Part shown: in pieces, positions 19,733-28,894 of the stretch | Position numbering within the stretch: the first letter of the stretch is position 1 | Layout of the letters: every line of letters starts with the position of its first letter | Assembly: GCA_038144195.1 (NCBI GenBank) | Contig: JAYQNH010000002.1 | Location: forward strand, 1,116,001-1,180,000 | Direction of reading: 5' to 3' | Length of the DNA stretch: 64,000 nt | Source: VMDJ01 sp038144195 | GTDB lineage: Bacteria; Pseudomonadota; Gammaproteobacteria; Chromatiales; Chromatiaceae | Notes under the pieces: model-generated | What the model was told of the DNA's origin: nothing | The model's input: only the letters and a program-made list of their open reading frames with translations | The model's database searches: none | Translations under genes and position numbers: made by a program

Positions 19733-20941
19733 ATGAGCAATATCGAATTGATGGCAGGTGTGGGCTTGCCGGTATCAGGTGTTCGATTAGCTACGATTGC
19801 AGCTGGAATTCGTTATAAAAATCGAAAAGATGTTTGTTTGATCGAGCTTGCTCAAGGTGGCACAGCTGCCGGTGTATTCACTCAGAATAAATTCTATGCA
19901 GCTCCTGTGCATGTCGCCAAAGAGAATCTGGCTAAAGATCCAGTGCGTTATTTGATTATCAATTCAGGTAATGCAAATGCCGGTACCGGTGATGAAGGTA
20001 TGCGAGCGGCGCGCGAAACCTGTCGTACAGTCGCTGCACTTGCGGAATGTCTTATGAGTCAGGTGCTACCTTTTTCTACCGGTGTGATTGGTCAAGACTT
20101 ACCGATCTTGCCTTTCCAACAGGCTATGCCAGGCTTGATTTCAGGCTTGAGTGACGATGCTTGGGAAGATGCAGCTCGCACCATCATGACCACTGATACG
20201 CGACCTAAGTTTTGCGCAAAGCAAATTGAGCTTGATGGTCAAACAATCACAATTACCGGTATCGCTAAAGGTTCCGGCATGATTCACCCGAACATGGCGA
20301 CCATGCTCGGTTATGTAGCGACGGATGCTAAAGTCGATCAAAAGCGACTGCAGTCCATGTTGAGTAAAGGTGTTGATCCTTCGTTTAACAGCATTACCGT
20401 CGATGGTGATACATCAACCAATGATGCGTGTGTGTTGTTGGCTAGTGGTGCATCGGGTGTGGAGATCACAGATGCTTCTGAAGAGGCTTTCCAGTCAGCG
20501 CTTAATGAAGTCTTGTTCTACTTGGCACGTGAGATCGTGCGTGATGGCGAGGGTGCTACTAAGCTTGTTGAGATCGCAGTCGAAGGCGCTAAAGATGATG
20601 CAGAAGCTAAAGCTGTTGCGTTCACAGTTGCGCATTCACCTTTATGTAAGACTGCTTGGTTTGCATCTGACCCTAACTGGGGTCGAGTGTTAGCCGCAGT
20701 CGGTCGTGCGCCAATTGATCATCTCGATATTGATGCGCTTAAAATCTACCTTGATGATGTTTTGCTTGTCAGTGACGGTGGTCGCGCGGCGAGTTACACC
20801 GAAGAGCAGGGACAAAGCGTTTTGAGTAATGACGCTTTCGAGATCCGTGTGATCATGAATGAAGGCAAAGGTGCAGCAAGAGTGCTGACCTGTGACTTCT
20901 CTTACGATTACGTCAAGATCAATGCGGAGTACCGTTCGTAA
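19733..20941 (+). CDS. argJ: Glutamate N-acetyltransferase / amino-acid acetyltransferase ArgJ
   Basis: Transfers acetyl from N-acetylornithine to glutamate, recycling the acetyl group in arginine synthesis. 402 residues, intact. The precursor is cleaved autocatalytically before the threonine of the conserved MATMLGY segment, seen here after KGSGMIHPN near residue 185; that threonine becomes the nucleophile of the beta chain. The C-terminus (NAEYRS) is usual. It begins directly after secA. Presence of ArgJ implies the cyclic acetyl pathway; argD and argF are also in this window at 56.5-58.6 kb. Confidence 0.96.
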   Translation: MSNIELMAGVGLPVSGVRLATIAAGIRYKNRKDVCLIELAQGGTAAGVFTQNKFYAAPVHVAKENLAKDPVRYLIINSGNANAGTGDEGMRAARETCRTVAALAECLMSQVLPFSTGVIGQDLPILPFQQAMPGLISGLSDDAWEDAARTIMTTDTRPKFCAKQIELDGQTITITGIAKGSGMIHPNMATMLGYVATDAKVDQKRLQSMLSKGVDPSFNSITVDGDTSTNDACVLLASGASGVEITDASEEAFQSALNEVLFYLAREIVRDGEGATKLVEIAVEGAKDDAEAKAVAFTVAHSPLCKTAWFASDPNWGRVLAAVGRAPIDHLDIDALKIYLDDVLLVSDGGRAASYTEEQGQSVLSNDAFEIRVIMNEGKGAARVLTCDFSYDYVKINAEYRS

Positions 20942-20943
20942 CG

Positions 20944-21886
20944 ATGTCGGATTGGATTCATGTGGTGGCAGGTGTCTTGCGTAGATGCGCAAGGAAAAAC
21001 CCTGTTGGCACAGCGACCGGTCGACAAGCATCTTGGCGGTCTTTGGGAGTTTCCTGGCGGGAAATGCGAAGCAAATGAGTCTGCTGTTGATGCCTTGTCA
21101 CGTGAGCTTCATGAAGAGTTAGGGCTTGCTGATATTTACTCTCGTCCTCTAATCCAAGTGCGCCATGACTATGGCGATAAAAAGATCTTTCTCGATGTGT
21201 GTCTGGTGACAGATTGGCAAGGTGAGCCGGTCGGTAAAGAAGGGCAGCCGCTTGCTTGGGTGAGTCTTAATGAAATGGAGCGTTATGATATGCCAGCTGC
21301 AGATGAGCCAATTATTAAGGCACTTGAATTACCAGCGCGTTATTTGATTACACCGCCCGATCTTTCTGCTGCAGAGGTGTTGGATCAGTTAAAAGTAAAC
21401 CTCGAGAAGGGTGAGCGACTTTTCCAGTGGCGTTTATTTGGTTTATGCGCAGAAGACTGGTCTGAGACATTAGCTAAAGCAAATGCATTGGCGGCTAACT
21501 ATGACGCAATCATAATAGTGAATGCCTCGGTTGATGATCAAAAAAAGTACCAGTTAACTTCTTGGCATCTCAATAGTCGTCAATTACATGAGCTTAGCGA
21601 ACGCCCTGAAGGTGTCGTAATGCTATCAGCGTCTTGTCATAACGAAAAAGATCTTCAACAGGCTGAAAAGCTCGGTGTGGATTTTTGTGTGTTATCGCCG
21701 GTTCTGCCAACACGTTCACATCCAGATGCGACACCTTTGGGTTGGGATGTGTTTAAGGGCTTAGTTGAAAAGGTGAATGTGCCTGTGTTCGCATTAGGCC
21801 GTATGTCACCGGAGCAAGAAGCTAAAGCACTTGAATCTGGCGCTCAAGGCGTTGCGGGAATCAGAGGGCTTTGGCGAAGCGTTTAA
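20944..21886 (+). CDS. Nudix (MutT) / thiamine-phosphate-synthase-like fusion protein (one frameshift)
   Basis: N-terminal Nudix hydrolase resembling MutT (8-oxo-dGTP pyrophosphatase): GGLWEFPGGK and the box RELHEELG around residues 38-65. The C-terminal half (about 165-313) resembles a ThiE-type TIM barrel with FCVLSPVLPTRSHP and GVAGIRGLW. This fusion is known in gammaproteobacteria; the ThiE-like half probably does not make thiamine phosphate, and its role is unclear. I start at ATG 20944, giving MSDWIHVVAGVLR, with one extra A near 20983 before DAQGKTLLAQRP; without correction the N-terminus is lost. Stop overlaps yacG tail to tail on TTAA. Confidence 0.85.
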
Positions 21887-22074
21887 TGAAGCGAGCTTGA
21901 GTCGTCTTCTGGCGGAAAGTGTGGATCACCTAGAATGCGTTTTTCCTCATCCAACCATTCACCCAAATCAATCAAGCGACAACGCTTGCTGCAAAAAGGG
22001 CGATAAGGTGAGTCTTCAGACCAGACGACATCGGCATTACAGGTTGGGCAGCTAACGGTTTTGGCTTTCTTCAT
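21883..22074 (-). CDS. yacG: DNA gyrase inhibitor YacG, zinc protein
   Basis: Small (63 residues) zinc-binding protein that binds GyrB. The four cysteines are seen as CPTC near residue 9 and CSKRC near residue 29, followed by LIDLGEWL, all characteristic. Start at 22074 gives MKKAKTV and an ATGA overlap with zapD; an in-frame ATG nine bases upstream is less likely. Grouping with coaE and zapD matches enterics and pseudomonads. Confidence 0.93.
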   Translation of the reverse strand: MKKAKTVSCPTCNADVVWSEDSPYRPFCSKRCRLIDLGEWLDEEKRILGDPHFPPEDDSSSLH

Positions 22075-22838
22075 AGCTGACAAACCTTCAGCTCAAATGG
22101 AATGTCACGTTCAGTCGGTTTTCCGTGACCTAATTCGGAAATTTCAATAAATCGAAGGGTGAAGCGTTGCTTACCACCGCTAATTTCACAGAACACATTT
22201 TCATCTTTAGCCACTTTGATTTGCACAAGTTGAGATGAGCTATCACCGCTAAGTGTTTGGTTGTAAAAGCCGCGTTCAGCAACACAGTGTTTCGATACGG
22301 TGCTTTCACGAATCATGCCGAGCAGTAACTCAACCGCATCTTGTACTGAGCCAATTTCATTGCGCCAATCATCCATCTGCAGCAACTGATCGCTATGTGA
22401 TTGATTCAACCAGTAATGCAGTTGGGGGATGTCAAAATCAAAGGTGCCGCCCGGGATCGTAGAGCGTTGAAGTACAGCGCTGAGGAATTCATCTTGTCGA
22501 AGATTCTGTCCAAGAGCGCCTGAGATATTCTTCAGTGATTTTCGCGCGTATTCAATATTTTTCAGTACATGCTGCAAGCGATTCATATCAACATTGCTGG
22601 ATGACTTTAGGCGCTCGAAGAAGATCCGGAAACGTTCGAGCTCTTTAACGATTTCAGTTTTAAGATCGCCACGAGTGAGTACTGCGGTGATATCGAGAAG
22701 GGCTTGCAAGCTGCCGCGAACATTCCATTCACCCGCTTTGCTGGTGAAGAAATCGAGCTGCTCAAACAAATGTGAAAGACGCAACAAGGTGCGACTTTTC
22801 TCATTCAATGGTTGTTCAAAGGTGATCAGCTCAGACAT
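22071..22838 (-). CDS. zapD: Z-ring associated protein ZapD
   Basis: Cytoplasmic FtsZ-bundling factor that binds the FtsZ C-terminal peptide. 255 residues, intact and near the family length. Typical opening FEQPLNEKSRTLLRLSHLF, alpha-helical N-terminal half, and a C-terminal beta region ending in FELKVCQL. It lies between coaE and yacG as in other gammaproteobacteria. Confidence 0.93.
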   Translation of the reverse strand: MSELITFEQPLNEKSRTLLRLSHLFEQLDFFTSKAGEWNVRGSLQALLDITAVLTRGDLKTEIVKELERFRIFFERLKSSSNVDMNRLQHVLKNIEYARKSLKNISGALGQNLRQDEFLSAVLQRSTIPGGTFDFDIPQLHYWLNQSHSDQLLQMDDWRNEIGSVQDAVELLLGMIRESTVSKHCVAERGFYNQTLSGDSSSQLVQIKVAKDENVFCEISGGKQRFTLRFIEISELGHGKPTERDIPFELKVCQL

Positions 22839-22878
22839 GCTGCATTGTCGCGTGTTGAGTAGTGAGGGTAAAGATGGG

Positions 22879-23468
22879 TTATCCCGCCTGAGTTAGATAC
22901 TGCTGATGTAACTCGGCCACTCGTACTGCCAAATCATCAGGGTTGGTGGTGTTATCAATCACATCATCAGCAGCTGCAAGTCGCTGTTCACGAGTCGCCT
23001 GCGAATTCAGGATTTGTTCGATCTGCTCCGGGGTGGTGCCATCTCGTTGCGCTAGGCGATCTCGCTGAACCTCAATTGGGACATCAATCACGAGTAGGCG
23101 GTCAGCTTCATAGCCTCTTTCTGATTCTAAAAAAAGAGGTACCACGATGATGCAGTAGGATGCATCAAGATGATTTTTTAGCGCATTAATATGTGCTCGG
23201 ATTTTTGGATGCAAGATGGCTTCGAGCTCACGACGTTTTTCTGGTGCTCAAAAATAATTTCTCTGAGTGCAGTTCGGTTGAGTTCGCCAGAAGTGGTGAT
23301 CACATCACTACCAAAGCTTTTGATTTCATTAAGTGCAGGTTGTCCTGGCTCAACGACTGCTCGCGCCGCGAGATCGGTATCCAGAATCGGTACGCCATGT
23401 GAGGCAAAAAGATCAGATGCCGAGGTCTTGCCGCTAGCAATTCCGCCGGTCATCACTACGGTAAACAT
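22879..23468 (-). CDS. coaE: Dephospho-CoA kinase CoaE (one frameshift)
   Basis: Last step of coenzyme A synthesis. P-loop GGIASGKTSASDLF near residue 8, then LDTDLAARAVVEPG, and RDGTTPEQIEQILNSQ in the LID region. The frame breaks near 23244 (plus strand), where one C missing from CACC(C)AGAAAAA splits FEHPEKRRELEAILHPKIRAH; repair gives about 196 residues. Start set at ATG 23468 (MFTVVMTGG), which shares one base with the stop of the pilD remnant. The pilD-coaE coupling is the common gammaproteobacterial arrangement. Confidence 0.93.
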
Positions 23469-23641
23469 CAGTGAATGCCAATCCAAATAAGGTATTTGGC
23501 AAATAACATATCACCCCAGAACATTCCAATGAAGCCGCCGGCGGCGAGAAAAGGCCCAAAAGGCATTGGGGCCTGTCGATCACGCTTAGCAATAACCGCC
23601 AACAAGATGCCGAAAATGGCACCTGTCACTGATGAAAGAAT
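23468..23641 (-). pseudogene. pilD: 3' remnant of prepilin peptidase gene pilD
   Basis: 57 codons ending in TGA at 23468-23470. The frame reads ILSSVTGAIFGILLAV at its beginning and GPFLAAGGFIGMFWG in the middle, which match the last two membrane segments of type IV prepilin peptidases, including the PFGPFLA motif. The frame is closed upstream by TAA at 23642-23644, and the next 200 bases are sucC upstream DNA with no PilD-like sequence in any frame, so the catalytic aspartates and cysteine cluster are missing. The stop overlaps the coaE start by one base. Either a genomic deletion or an assembly join; it cannot encode an active peptidase. Confidence 0.8.
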
Positions 23642-23668
23642 TTAATTCAATCGCCCAATAAACCCTTG

Positions 23669-23695
23669 AGCCCCATATATCGGGGACTTGGGGCT
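23669..23695. repeat. GC-rich inverted repeat upstream of sucC
   Basis: AGCCCC (23669-23674) and GGGGCT (23690-23695) form an inverted repeat, with an alternative inner CCCC/GGGG pairing around ATATATC. It sits about 25 bases past the pilD break. There is no T-run on either side. It may be a terminator remnant or part of the sucC leader; I cannot decide which. Confidence 0.3.
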
Positions 23696-23853
23696 AAGCT
23701 GAAGCATTTCGTATTTGGAGTTTCAATTTTCCGAAAAAGCCGAAAAATCAGTGCTACTGTTCATGTGTCGGCTAAAAGCCGCAGCGAGGAAATGTTGTGT
23801 CACACTAGCGACATTTCGCATAACAACAAAACAAGCACTAGAAGGAAGATGGC

Positions 23854-25015
23854 GTGAATTTGCACGAGTTCCAGTCCAAAAGACTGTTTGCCGGATACAA
23901 GATCCCGGTACCCCATGGTATTGCCGTAGAAACCGCTGATGAAGCGCGCGATGCGGCGAATGAAATGGGTGGTGGCCGTTGGGTCGTTAAAGCACAAGCG
24001 CACACCGGTGGTCGCGGTAAAGCGGGTGGCGTGGTGGTTGCGACCTCCGCTGATGAAGTGGCGACCGAAGCCGGTCGTATGTTGAGCAATCGCTTAGTCA
24101 CCAAACAAACTGGTGAAATTGGTTTGCCCGTCAGTTTTATCTTGGTGGAAGAGCCAAGTGAGATTCAGCGCGAGTTGTATCTTTCGGTGCTAGTTGATCG
24201 TGAGACGCGAAAAATTCTCATCATGGCGTCACAAGCGGGCGGCATGAATATCGAAGAGGTGGCTGAAGAGACACCTGAAAAGATTCTGACCACCACCATT
24301 GATCCTGCGGCTGGCTTGCAAGGTTATCAATGCCGACTGCTCGGCTTTGGCTTGGGGCTAGAAGGCGATCAGATGAAGCAGTTCGCTAAGCTGCTTTCAG
24401 GCTTGGTCACGCTTTTTGAAAAAGAAGATTGCAGCTTGGTTGAGATCAATCCGCTTATCGTGAATGGTGAGGGTAATTTGGTTGCACTCGATGCCAAGAT
24501 TAATCTCGATAGTAATGCGCTTTATCGACATGCTGACCTACTTCGAGATGCGTGATATCTCACAAGAGGATGCTCGTGAAGCGGCTGCCGCTGAGCACGA
24601 CCTTAACTACATTACCTTAGACGGCAATATTGGCTGCATGGTTAACGGTGCTGGTCTTGCGATGGCTACGATGGATGTGGTGAAGCTGCATGGTGGCTTA
24701 CCTGCTAATTTCTTGGATGTCGGTGGCGGTACAACCGCTGCTCGTGTCGCAGAGGCATTTAAAATCATTTTGTCCGATGACAAGGTGAAAGCGGTACTGG
24801 TGAATATCTTCGGCGGCATTGTGCGCTGTGATTTGATTGCAGAAGGCATCATCACGGCGGTGAAAGAGCTCGGCTTAGAAGTGCCTGTGGTGGTTCGTCT
24901 TGAAGGCACCAATGCTGAGAAAGGCCGCGAGATGCTCTCGACTAGTGGGTTGAATTTGATTGCTGCAGCCGGTTTGACTGAAGCCGCGCAAAAAGTGGTG
25001 GAGGCTGCGAAATGA
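23854..25015 (+). CDS. sucC: Succinate--CoA ligase beta subunit SucC (one frameshift)
   Basis: ATP-grasp subunit of succinyl-CoA synthetase (TCA cycle). GTG start at 23854 gives MNLHEFQSKRLF, the expected N-terminus, with GAAGGAAG at 23841-23848. QAHTGGRGKAGGV near residue 45 and EINPLI near residue 198 are typical. The frame breaks near 24546-24551, where one extra base precedes EMRDISQEDARE; repair gives about 387 residues, the normal length. The stop overlaps sucD (ATGA). Confidence 0.95.
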
Positions 25016-25881
25016 GCATTTTGATTAATAAAGATACCAAAGTGATCTGCCAAGGTTTTACGGGTCAGCAGGGCACCTTCCACTCAGAGCAAGCGATTGC
25101 TTACGGTACCAATATGGTCGGCGGTGTGACGCCAGGTAAGGGTGGTCAAACACACCTTGGCTTGCCGGTATTCAACACGGTGCACGATGTAGTAAAAGCA
25201 ACTGGCGCAGAAGCGACCATGATTTACGTGCCGGCAGCCTTTGCTGCTGATGCGATCTTGGAAGCTAATGATGCGGGCATCCGAGTGATCGTGTGTATCA
25301 CTGAAGGTATTCCAGTGATGGATATGCTGAAGGTGAATGCAGCGTTAAAAGATAGCGATGCACGCTTGATTGGACCTAACTGCCCAGGTGTTATCACCCC
25401 AGGTGAATGCAAGATCGGCATCATGCCGGGTGTGATCCATCAGAAAGGCAAGATTGGCATTGTGTCGCGCTCTGGCACATTGACCTATGAAGCAGTTCAT
25501 CAAACCTCTAATGCCGGCTTAGGCCAGAGTACTTGTGTCGGTATTGGTGGCGACCCAATTCATGGCATGAGCTTTGTGGATTGCTTAGAGCTGTTCCAAA
25601 ACGACCCGCAAACCGAAGGTATTGTGATGGTCGGTGAGATCGGCGGTACGGCTGAAGAGGCAGCTGCTGATTACATCAAGGCGCATTTGACCAAGCCAGT
25701 AGTGGCTTACATTGCGGGTGTCACAGCACCTTCTGGCAAGCGCATGGGCCATGCTGGCGCGATTGTCAGCGGTGGTAAAGGTACTGCGGAAGGTAAATTC
25801 GCGGCGCTTGAAGCAGCGGGTGTGAAGACCGTGCGTTCTCCTGCGGATATTGGTGAGGTAATGGCCTCTTTGATGTCTTAA
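25012..25881 (+). CDS. sucD: Succinate--CoA ligase alpha subunit SucD
   Basis: CoA-binding subunit that carries the phosphohistidine. 289 residues, intact. CoA-binding GFTGQQGTFHSEQ near residue 18, GPNCPGVI near residue 120, and the active histidine in GHAGAIVSGG near residue 246. Starts in ATGA overlap with sucC; the two subunits are co-translated. Confidence 0.97.
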   Translation: MSILINKDTKVICQGFTGQQGTFHSEQAIAYGTNMVGGVTPGKGGQTHLGLPVFNTVHDVVKATGAEATMIYVPAAFAADAILEANDAGIRVIVCITEGIPVMDMLKVNAALKDSDARLIGPNCPGVITPGECKIGIMPGVIHQKGKIGIVSRSGTLTYEAVHQTSNAGLGQSTCVGIGGDPIHGMSFVDCLELFQNDPQTEGIVMVGEIGGTAEEAAADYIKAHLTKPVVAYIAGVTAPSGKRMGHAGAIVSGGKGTAEGKFAALEAAGVKTVRSPADIGEVMASLMS

Positions 25882-25893
25882 TCCCTTGAGTTG

Positions 25894-25924
25894 CTACCTG
25901 TTGTCGCCTTGCGGCAGCAGGTAG
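25894..25924 (+). repeat. Strong hairpin between sucD and nadE
   Basis: CTACCTGTTGTCGC (25894-25907), loop CTT, GCGGCAGCAGGTAG (25911-25924): 14 paired positions with two G-U wobbles as RNA. No T-run follows, so it is not a standard intrinsic terminator. TAGAAT at 25922-25927 could serve as a -10 for nadE, in which case the hairpin DNA would overlap the promoter. Possible mRNA 3'-end stabiliser for sucCD. Confidence 0.6.
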
Positions 25925-25961
25925 AATAACCGCATCTTTTCTTAATCTATTGGCGCCTTTC

Positions 25962-27559
25962 ATGCGGTTAGCGCTTGCTCAACTTAATTTCCTCGTCGGT
26001 GATATCGAAGGTAATGCTCAGCGCATTATTGAGACCGCGTGTGAGCTGCGTGAGAAGGGCGTTGAGTTGGCTTTGTTTACTGAGCTAGCGCTCACAGGTT
26101 ATCCCCCTGAAGATCTATTGCTACGTGATGAGTGTCAGCGCCGTGTAGATGCTGCGTTAGCCCTTGTTGCGAAACAGTGTACTGGTATTACGGTTGTGCT
26201 GGGTTTGCCATTGATGCTTGAAGGTCAGCGATTTAATGCTGCGGTGGTATTGCGAGATGGTGCTGTGATTGCTGAGTATCACAAGCGTGAGTTACCTAAC
26301 TACAGCGTGTTTGATGAGAAACGTTATTTTGCTGCCGGTGATGATGCGGTGGTTTTGAGCAGTCTGGCGTGAGCTTTGGCTTAGCGATCTGTGAGGATGT
26401 TTGGTTTGACGCGCCTGTCGCCGATCTGGCCGGTGCGGGTGCGCATGTGGTGCTTAATCTAAATGCCTCTCCTTTTAACAGTGGTAAGACGCGCGAGCGT
26501 GAGCGTGCTGTTGTAGAGCTCTGTCGCGAGCATTCGGTATCGATGTTGTATGCCAATCAGGTCGGTGGCCAAGATGAGTTGGTATTTGATGGCGGTTCCT
26601 TTGCGGTAAATGCTTTAGGCGATGTACAGCTGCGTTACCAGCAATTTGCTGAGCAGATCGCGATTGTTGAGCTAGATGATCAAGCACAACCGATTAAACA
26701 AGAGATTGCCGAACCTTTAAGTGACGAAGCTGAGATATATGGCGCCTTGGTTCAGGGTGTTCGTGATTATGTGACCAAGAATGGTTTCAAAGGCGCGGTG
26801 TTAGGTTTATCCGGTGGTATCGATTCAGCGGTGACCTTGGCGATTGCTGTTGATGCGCTTGGAGCTGAGAACCTTGAAGTCGTCTTGATGCCTTCGCGCT
26901 ATACCTCGGATATGAGTAATGAGGATGCTGCAGAGCAGGCAAAAACACAGCATGTCGCATATCAGACGATTCCGATTGAGCCTGCGTTTAATGCCTTTTT
27001 AGAGATGCTCTCTGATTCGTTTGATGGTCTTCCTGCAGATGTGACCGAAGAGAATATTCAGGCGCGTTGTCGCGGTGTGTTGTTGATGGCGATCAGTAAT
27101 AAGCGTCGGCGTATGCTGTTAACGACCGGTAATAAGAGTGAGATGTCGGTCGGCTACGCCACCTTATATGGCGATATGAATGGTGGCTTTGCGCCGCTGA
27201 AAGATGTGCCAAAGCTGCTTGTATATCGTCTGGCGCGTTGGATTAATCGCGATGGCGAGATCATCCCTGATCGCGTGATTACTCGTCCGCCATCCGCTGA
27301 GTTGCGTCCGGATCAAAAAGACTCAGATAGCTTGCCGGATTACGAGGTGCTTGATGCCATCATTGAGCGCTACGTGGAGCTTGATCAGTGCGTTGAAAAG
27401 ATTGTGGCGGAGACGGGCTTTGATCAGGCTGAGGTGGAGCGTATTGCGCGCTTGATTGATTTGAATGAGTACAAGCGTCGCCAGTCAGCGCCAGGGGTAA
27501 AGATTACCCAGCGGGCTTATGGCCGAGACCGCCGTTATCCGATTGTGAATGGCTTTTAA
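25962..27559 (+). CDS. nadE: Glutamine-dependent NAD+ synthetase NadE (one frameshift)
   Basis: Two-domain enzyme: an N-terminal nitrilase-type glutaminase (ELALTGYPPEDLL, catalytic E; HKRELPNYSVFDE with K; AICEDVW with C) and a C-terminal synthetase with the PP-loop LSGGIDSAVT and TTGNKSE. The frame breaks at about 26370, where one G missing from CTGG(G)CGTGAGC splits SSLGVSFGLAICEDVW. About 533 residues after repair. ATG 25962 (MRLALAQLNF) is chosen over an in-frame TTG at 25950. Confidence 0.95.
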
Positions 27560-27618
27560 GTCTGCGCAATTCTCGCTATCCTCTAGCTATAGATTAACCA
27601 TCCATCAGGGAATCGACG

Positions 27619-27957
27619 ATGAAAAAGATTGAGGCAATCATTAAGCCGTTCAAATTAGATGATGTGCGTGAAGCGCTATCAGCAATTGGCATTACCGGCA
27701 TGACCGTAACTGAAGTGAAAGGCTTTGGTCGTCAGAAGGGTCACACTGAGCTGTATCGTGGTGCTGAGTATGTTGTCGATTTTCTACCGAAGCTACGTCT
27801 TGAGTTGGTTGTTTCTGATGGGGCAGGCGATGAGTGTATTGAAGCGATTACTGGCGCGGCTCGTACGGGCAAGATTGGTGATGGTAAGATCTTTGTTTCT
27901 TCAGTCGATCAAGTGATCCGTATTCGTACCGGCGAGACTGGCGACGAAGCGGTTTAA
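27619..27957 (+). CDS. glnB: Nitrogen regulatory protein P-II
   Basis: 112-residue trimeric sensor of 2-oxoglutarate, ATP/ADP and glutamine status. The T-loop with the uridylylated tyrosine (ELYRGAEYVVDFLPK, Y51) is intact, as are KGFGRQKGH and the C-terminal GKIGDGKIFV segment. Following nadE suggests the nadE-glnB pairing seen in proteobacteria, in which NadE is glutamine dependent; no amtB lies next to it, so GlnB is favoured over GlnK. Confidence 0.95.
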   Translation: MKKIEAIIKPFKLDDVREALSAIGITGMTVTEVKGFGRQKGHTELYRGAEYVVDFLPKLRLELVVSDGAGDECIEAITGAARTGKIGDGKIFVSSVDQVIRIRTGETGDEAV

Positions 27958-27970
27958 GTTTCCAAAAAAT

Positions 27971-27998
27971 AAAAAAGGGAGCTTTGTGCTCCTTTTTT
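27971..27998. terminator. Bidirectional intrinsic terminator, glnB / bamD
   Basis: GGAGC (27978-27982) and GCTCC (27988-27992) around a TTTGT loop, flanked by an A-run on the left and a T-run on the right. It lies between convergent glnB and bamD and can end both transcripts. Confidence 0.85.
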
Positions 27999-28016
27999 AT
28001 TGCCTGATGTATCTGA

Positions 28017-28832
28017 TTAGTTTTCGTCGAGACCAATCAGTGTCCAGAAGTTTTCGACCAGATTCTCATCACGTAGCTTCAGTGGGTCATCTACGATCGC
28101 GCCGGAATCTTTGTTCATGGCGAGGACGCGCTCAGCATCTTTTGCGAGCTTTGGCATATCGAGCTTGGTGTAGGCCTGAGACATGATTTTCAGTGCATCA
28201 GAAACTGATGGGGTGCGCTGATAGTTTTCAATCACATAGTTCGCACGATTCGCCGCTGCGACAAAGGCGCCACGCTTCATATAGAACTTGGCCACGTGGA
28301 TCTCATAACGTGCAAGGTTGTTACGCAGGTACAACATGCGCTTACGAGAGTCCTCGGTGTATTCGCTGTCTGGGAATTTCTCAAGCACAGTGGCGAAGTC
28401 TTGGTATGACTGCAAAGCGCCACCTGGGTCGCGCTGACTTTGGTCGCTAGGGATAAAGCGCGTTAAAAAGTTAATCGAACGATTGAAGTTCGACAAACCT
28501 TTCAGGTAATGCGCGTAAGCCTCTGCAGGGTGATTGGGGTGGAATTTGATGAAACGGTCTGCAGCAGCACGCGCTGAGTCATGCTCGCCGTTACGGTAGT
28601 AGGCATAAGCGATATCGAGCTGAGCTTGGTGCGCATATTTGCCGTAAGGGTAACGAGATTCAAGCTTCTCGTAATAATCGATCGCTTTGTCCCATGCGCC
28701 ACCCGCCATCGCAGATTTCGCTTCGGTGAAGAGTTTTTGCTGACTCCAACCTTCGGTAGGGTCTTTTTGCTCAAAAAACGAGCAGCCGCTCAAAAAGCTA
28801 ACAAGAAGAAGTGTCCAGATGAGGCGCGACAT
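28017..28832 (-). CDS. bamD: Outer membrane assembly lipoprotein BamD
   Basis: Essential lipoprotein of the BAM complex that folds outer-membrane beta barrels. 271 residues, intact. Signal peptide with lipobox LSGC (cysteine 17), then five TPR-like repeats (for example YYEKLESRYPYGKYAHQAQL and VLEKFPDSEYTEDSRKR). Divergent from rluD with a 62-base gap, as in E. coli. Confidence 0.95.
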   Translation of the reverse strand: MSRLIWTLLLVSFLSGCSFFEQKDPTEGWSQQKLFTEAKSAMAGGAWDKAIDYYEKLESRYPYGKYAHQAQLDIAYAYYRNGEHDSARAAADRFIKFHPNHPAEAYAHYLKGLSNFNRSINFLTRFIPSDQSQRDPGGALQSYQDFATVLEKFPDSEYTEDSRKRMLYLRNNLARYEIHVAKFYMKRGAFVAAANRANYVIENYQRTPSVSDALKIMSQAYTKLDMPKLAKDAERVLAMNKDSGAIVDDPLKLRDENLVENFWTLIGLDEN

Positions 28833-28894
28833 AGGCGATAATCTCTTTATTACTACTGATGACAGTATAACGGATCACATCCCGAGCTGAGACA

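Noticed and set aside
23434..23622. A 62-residue minus-strand protein starting at 23622
   Set aside because: It is a shadow frame; the adjacent frame encodes clear PilD C-terminal sequence.
23666..23857. A small plus-strand gene between pilD and sucC
   Set aside because: No Shine-Dalgarno, no recognisable content, and it overlaps the sucC Shine-Dalgarno and start.
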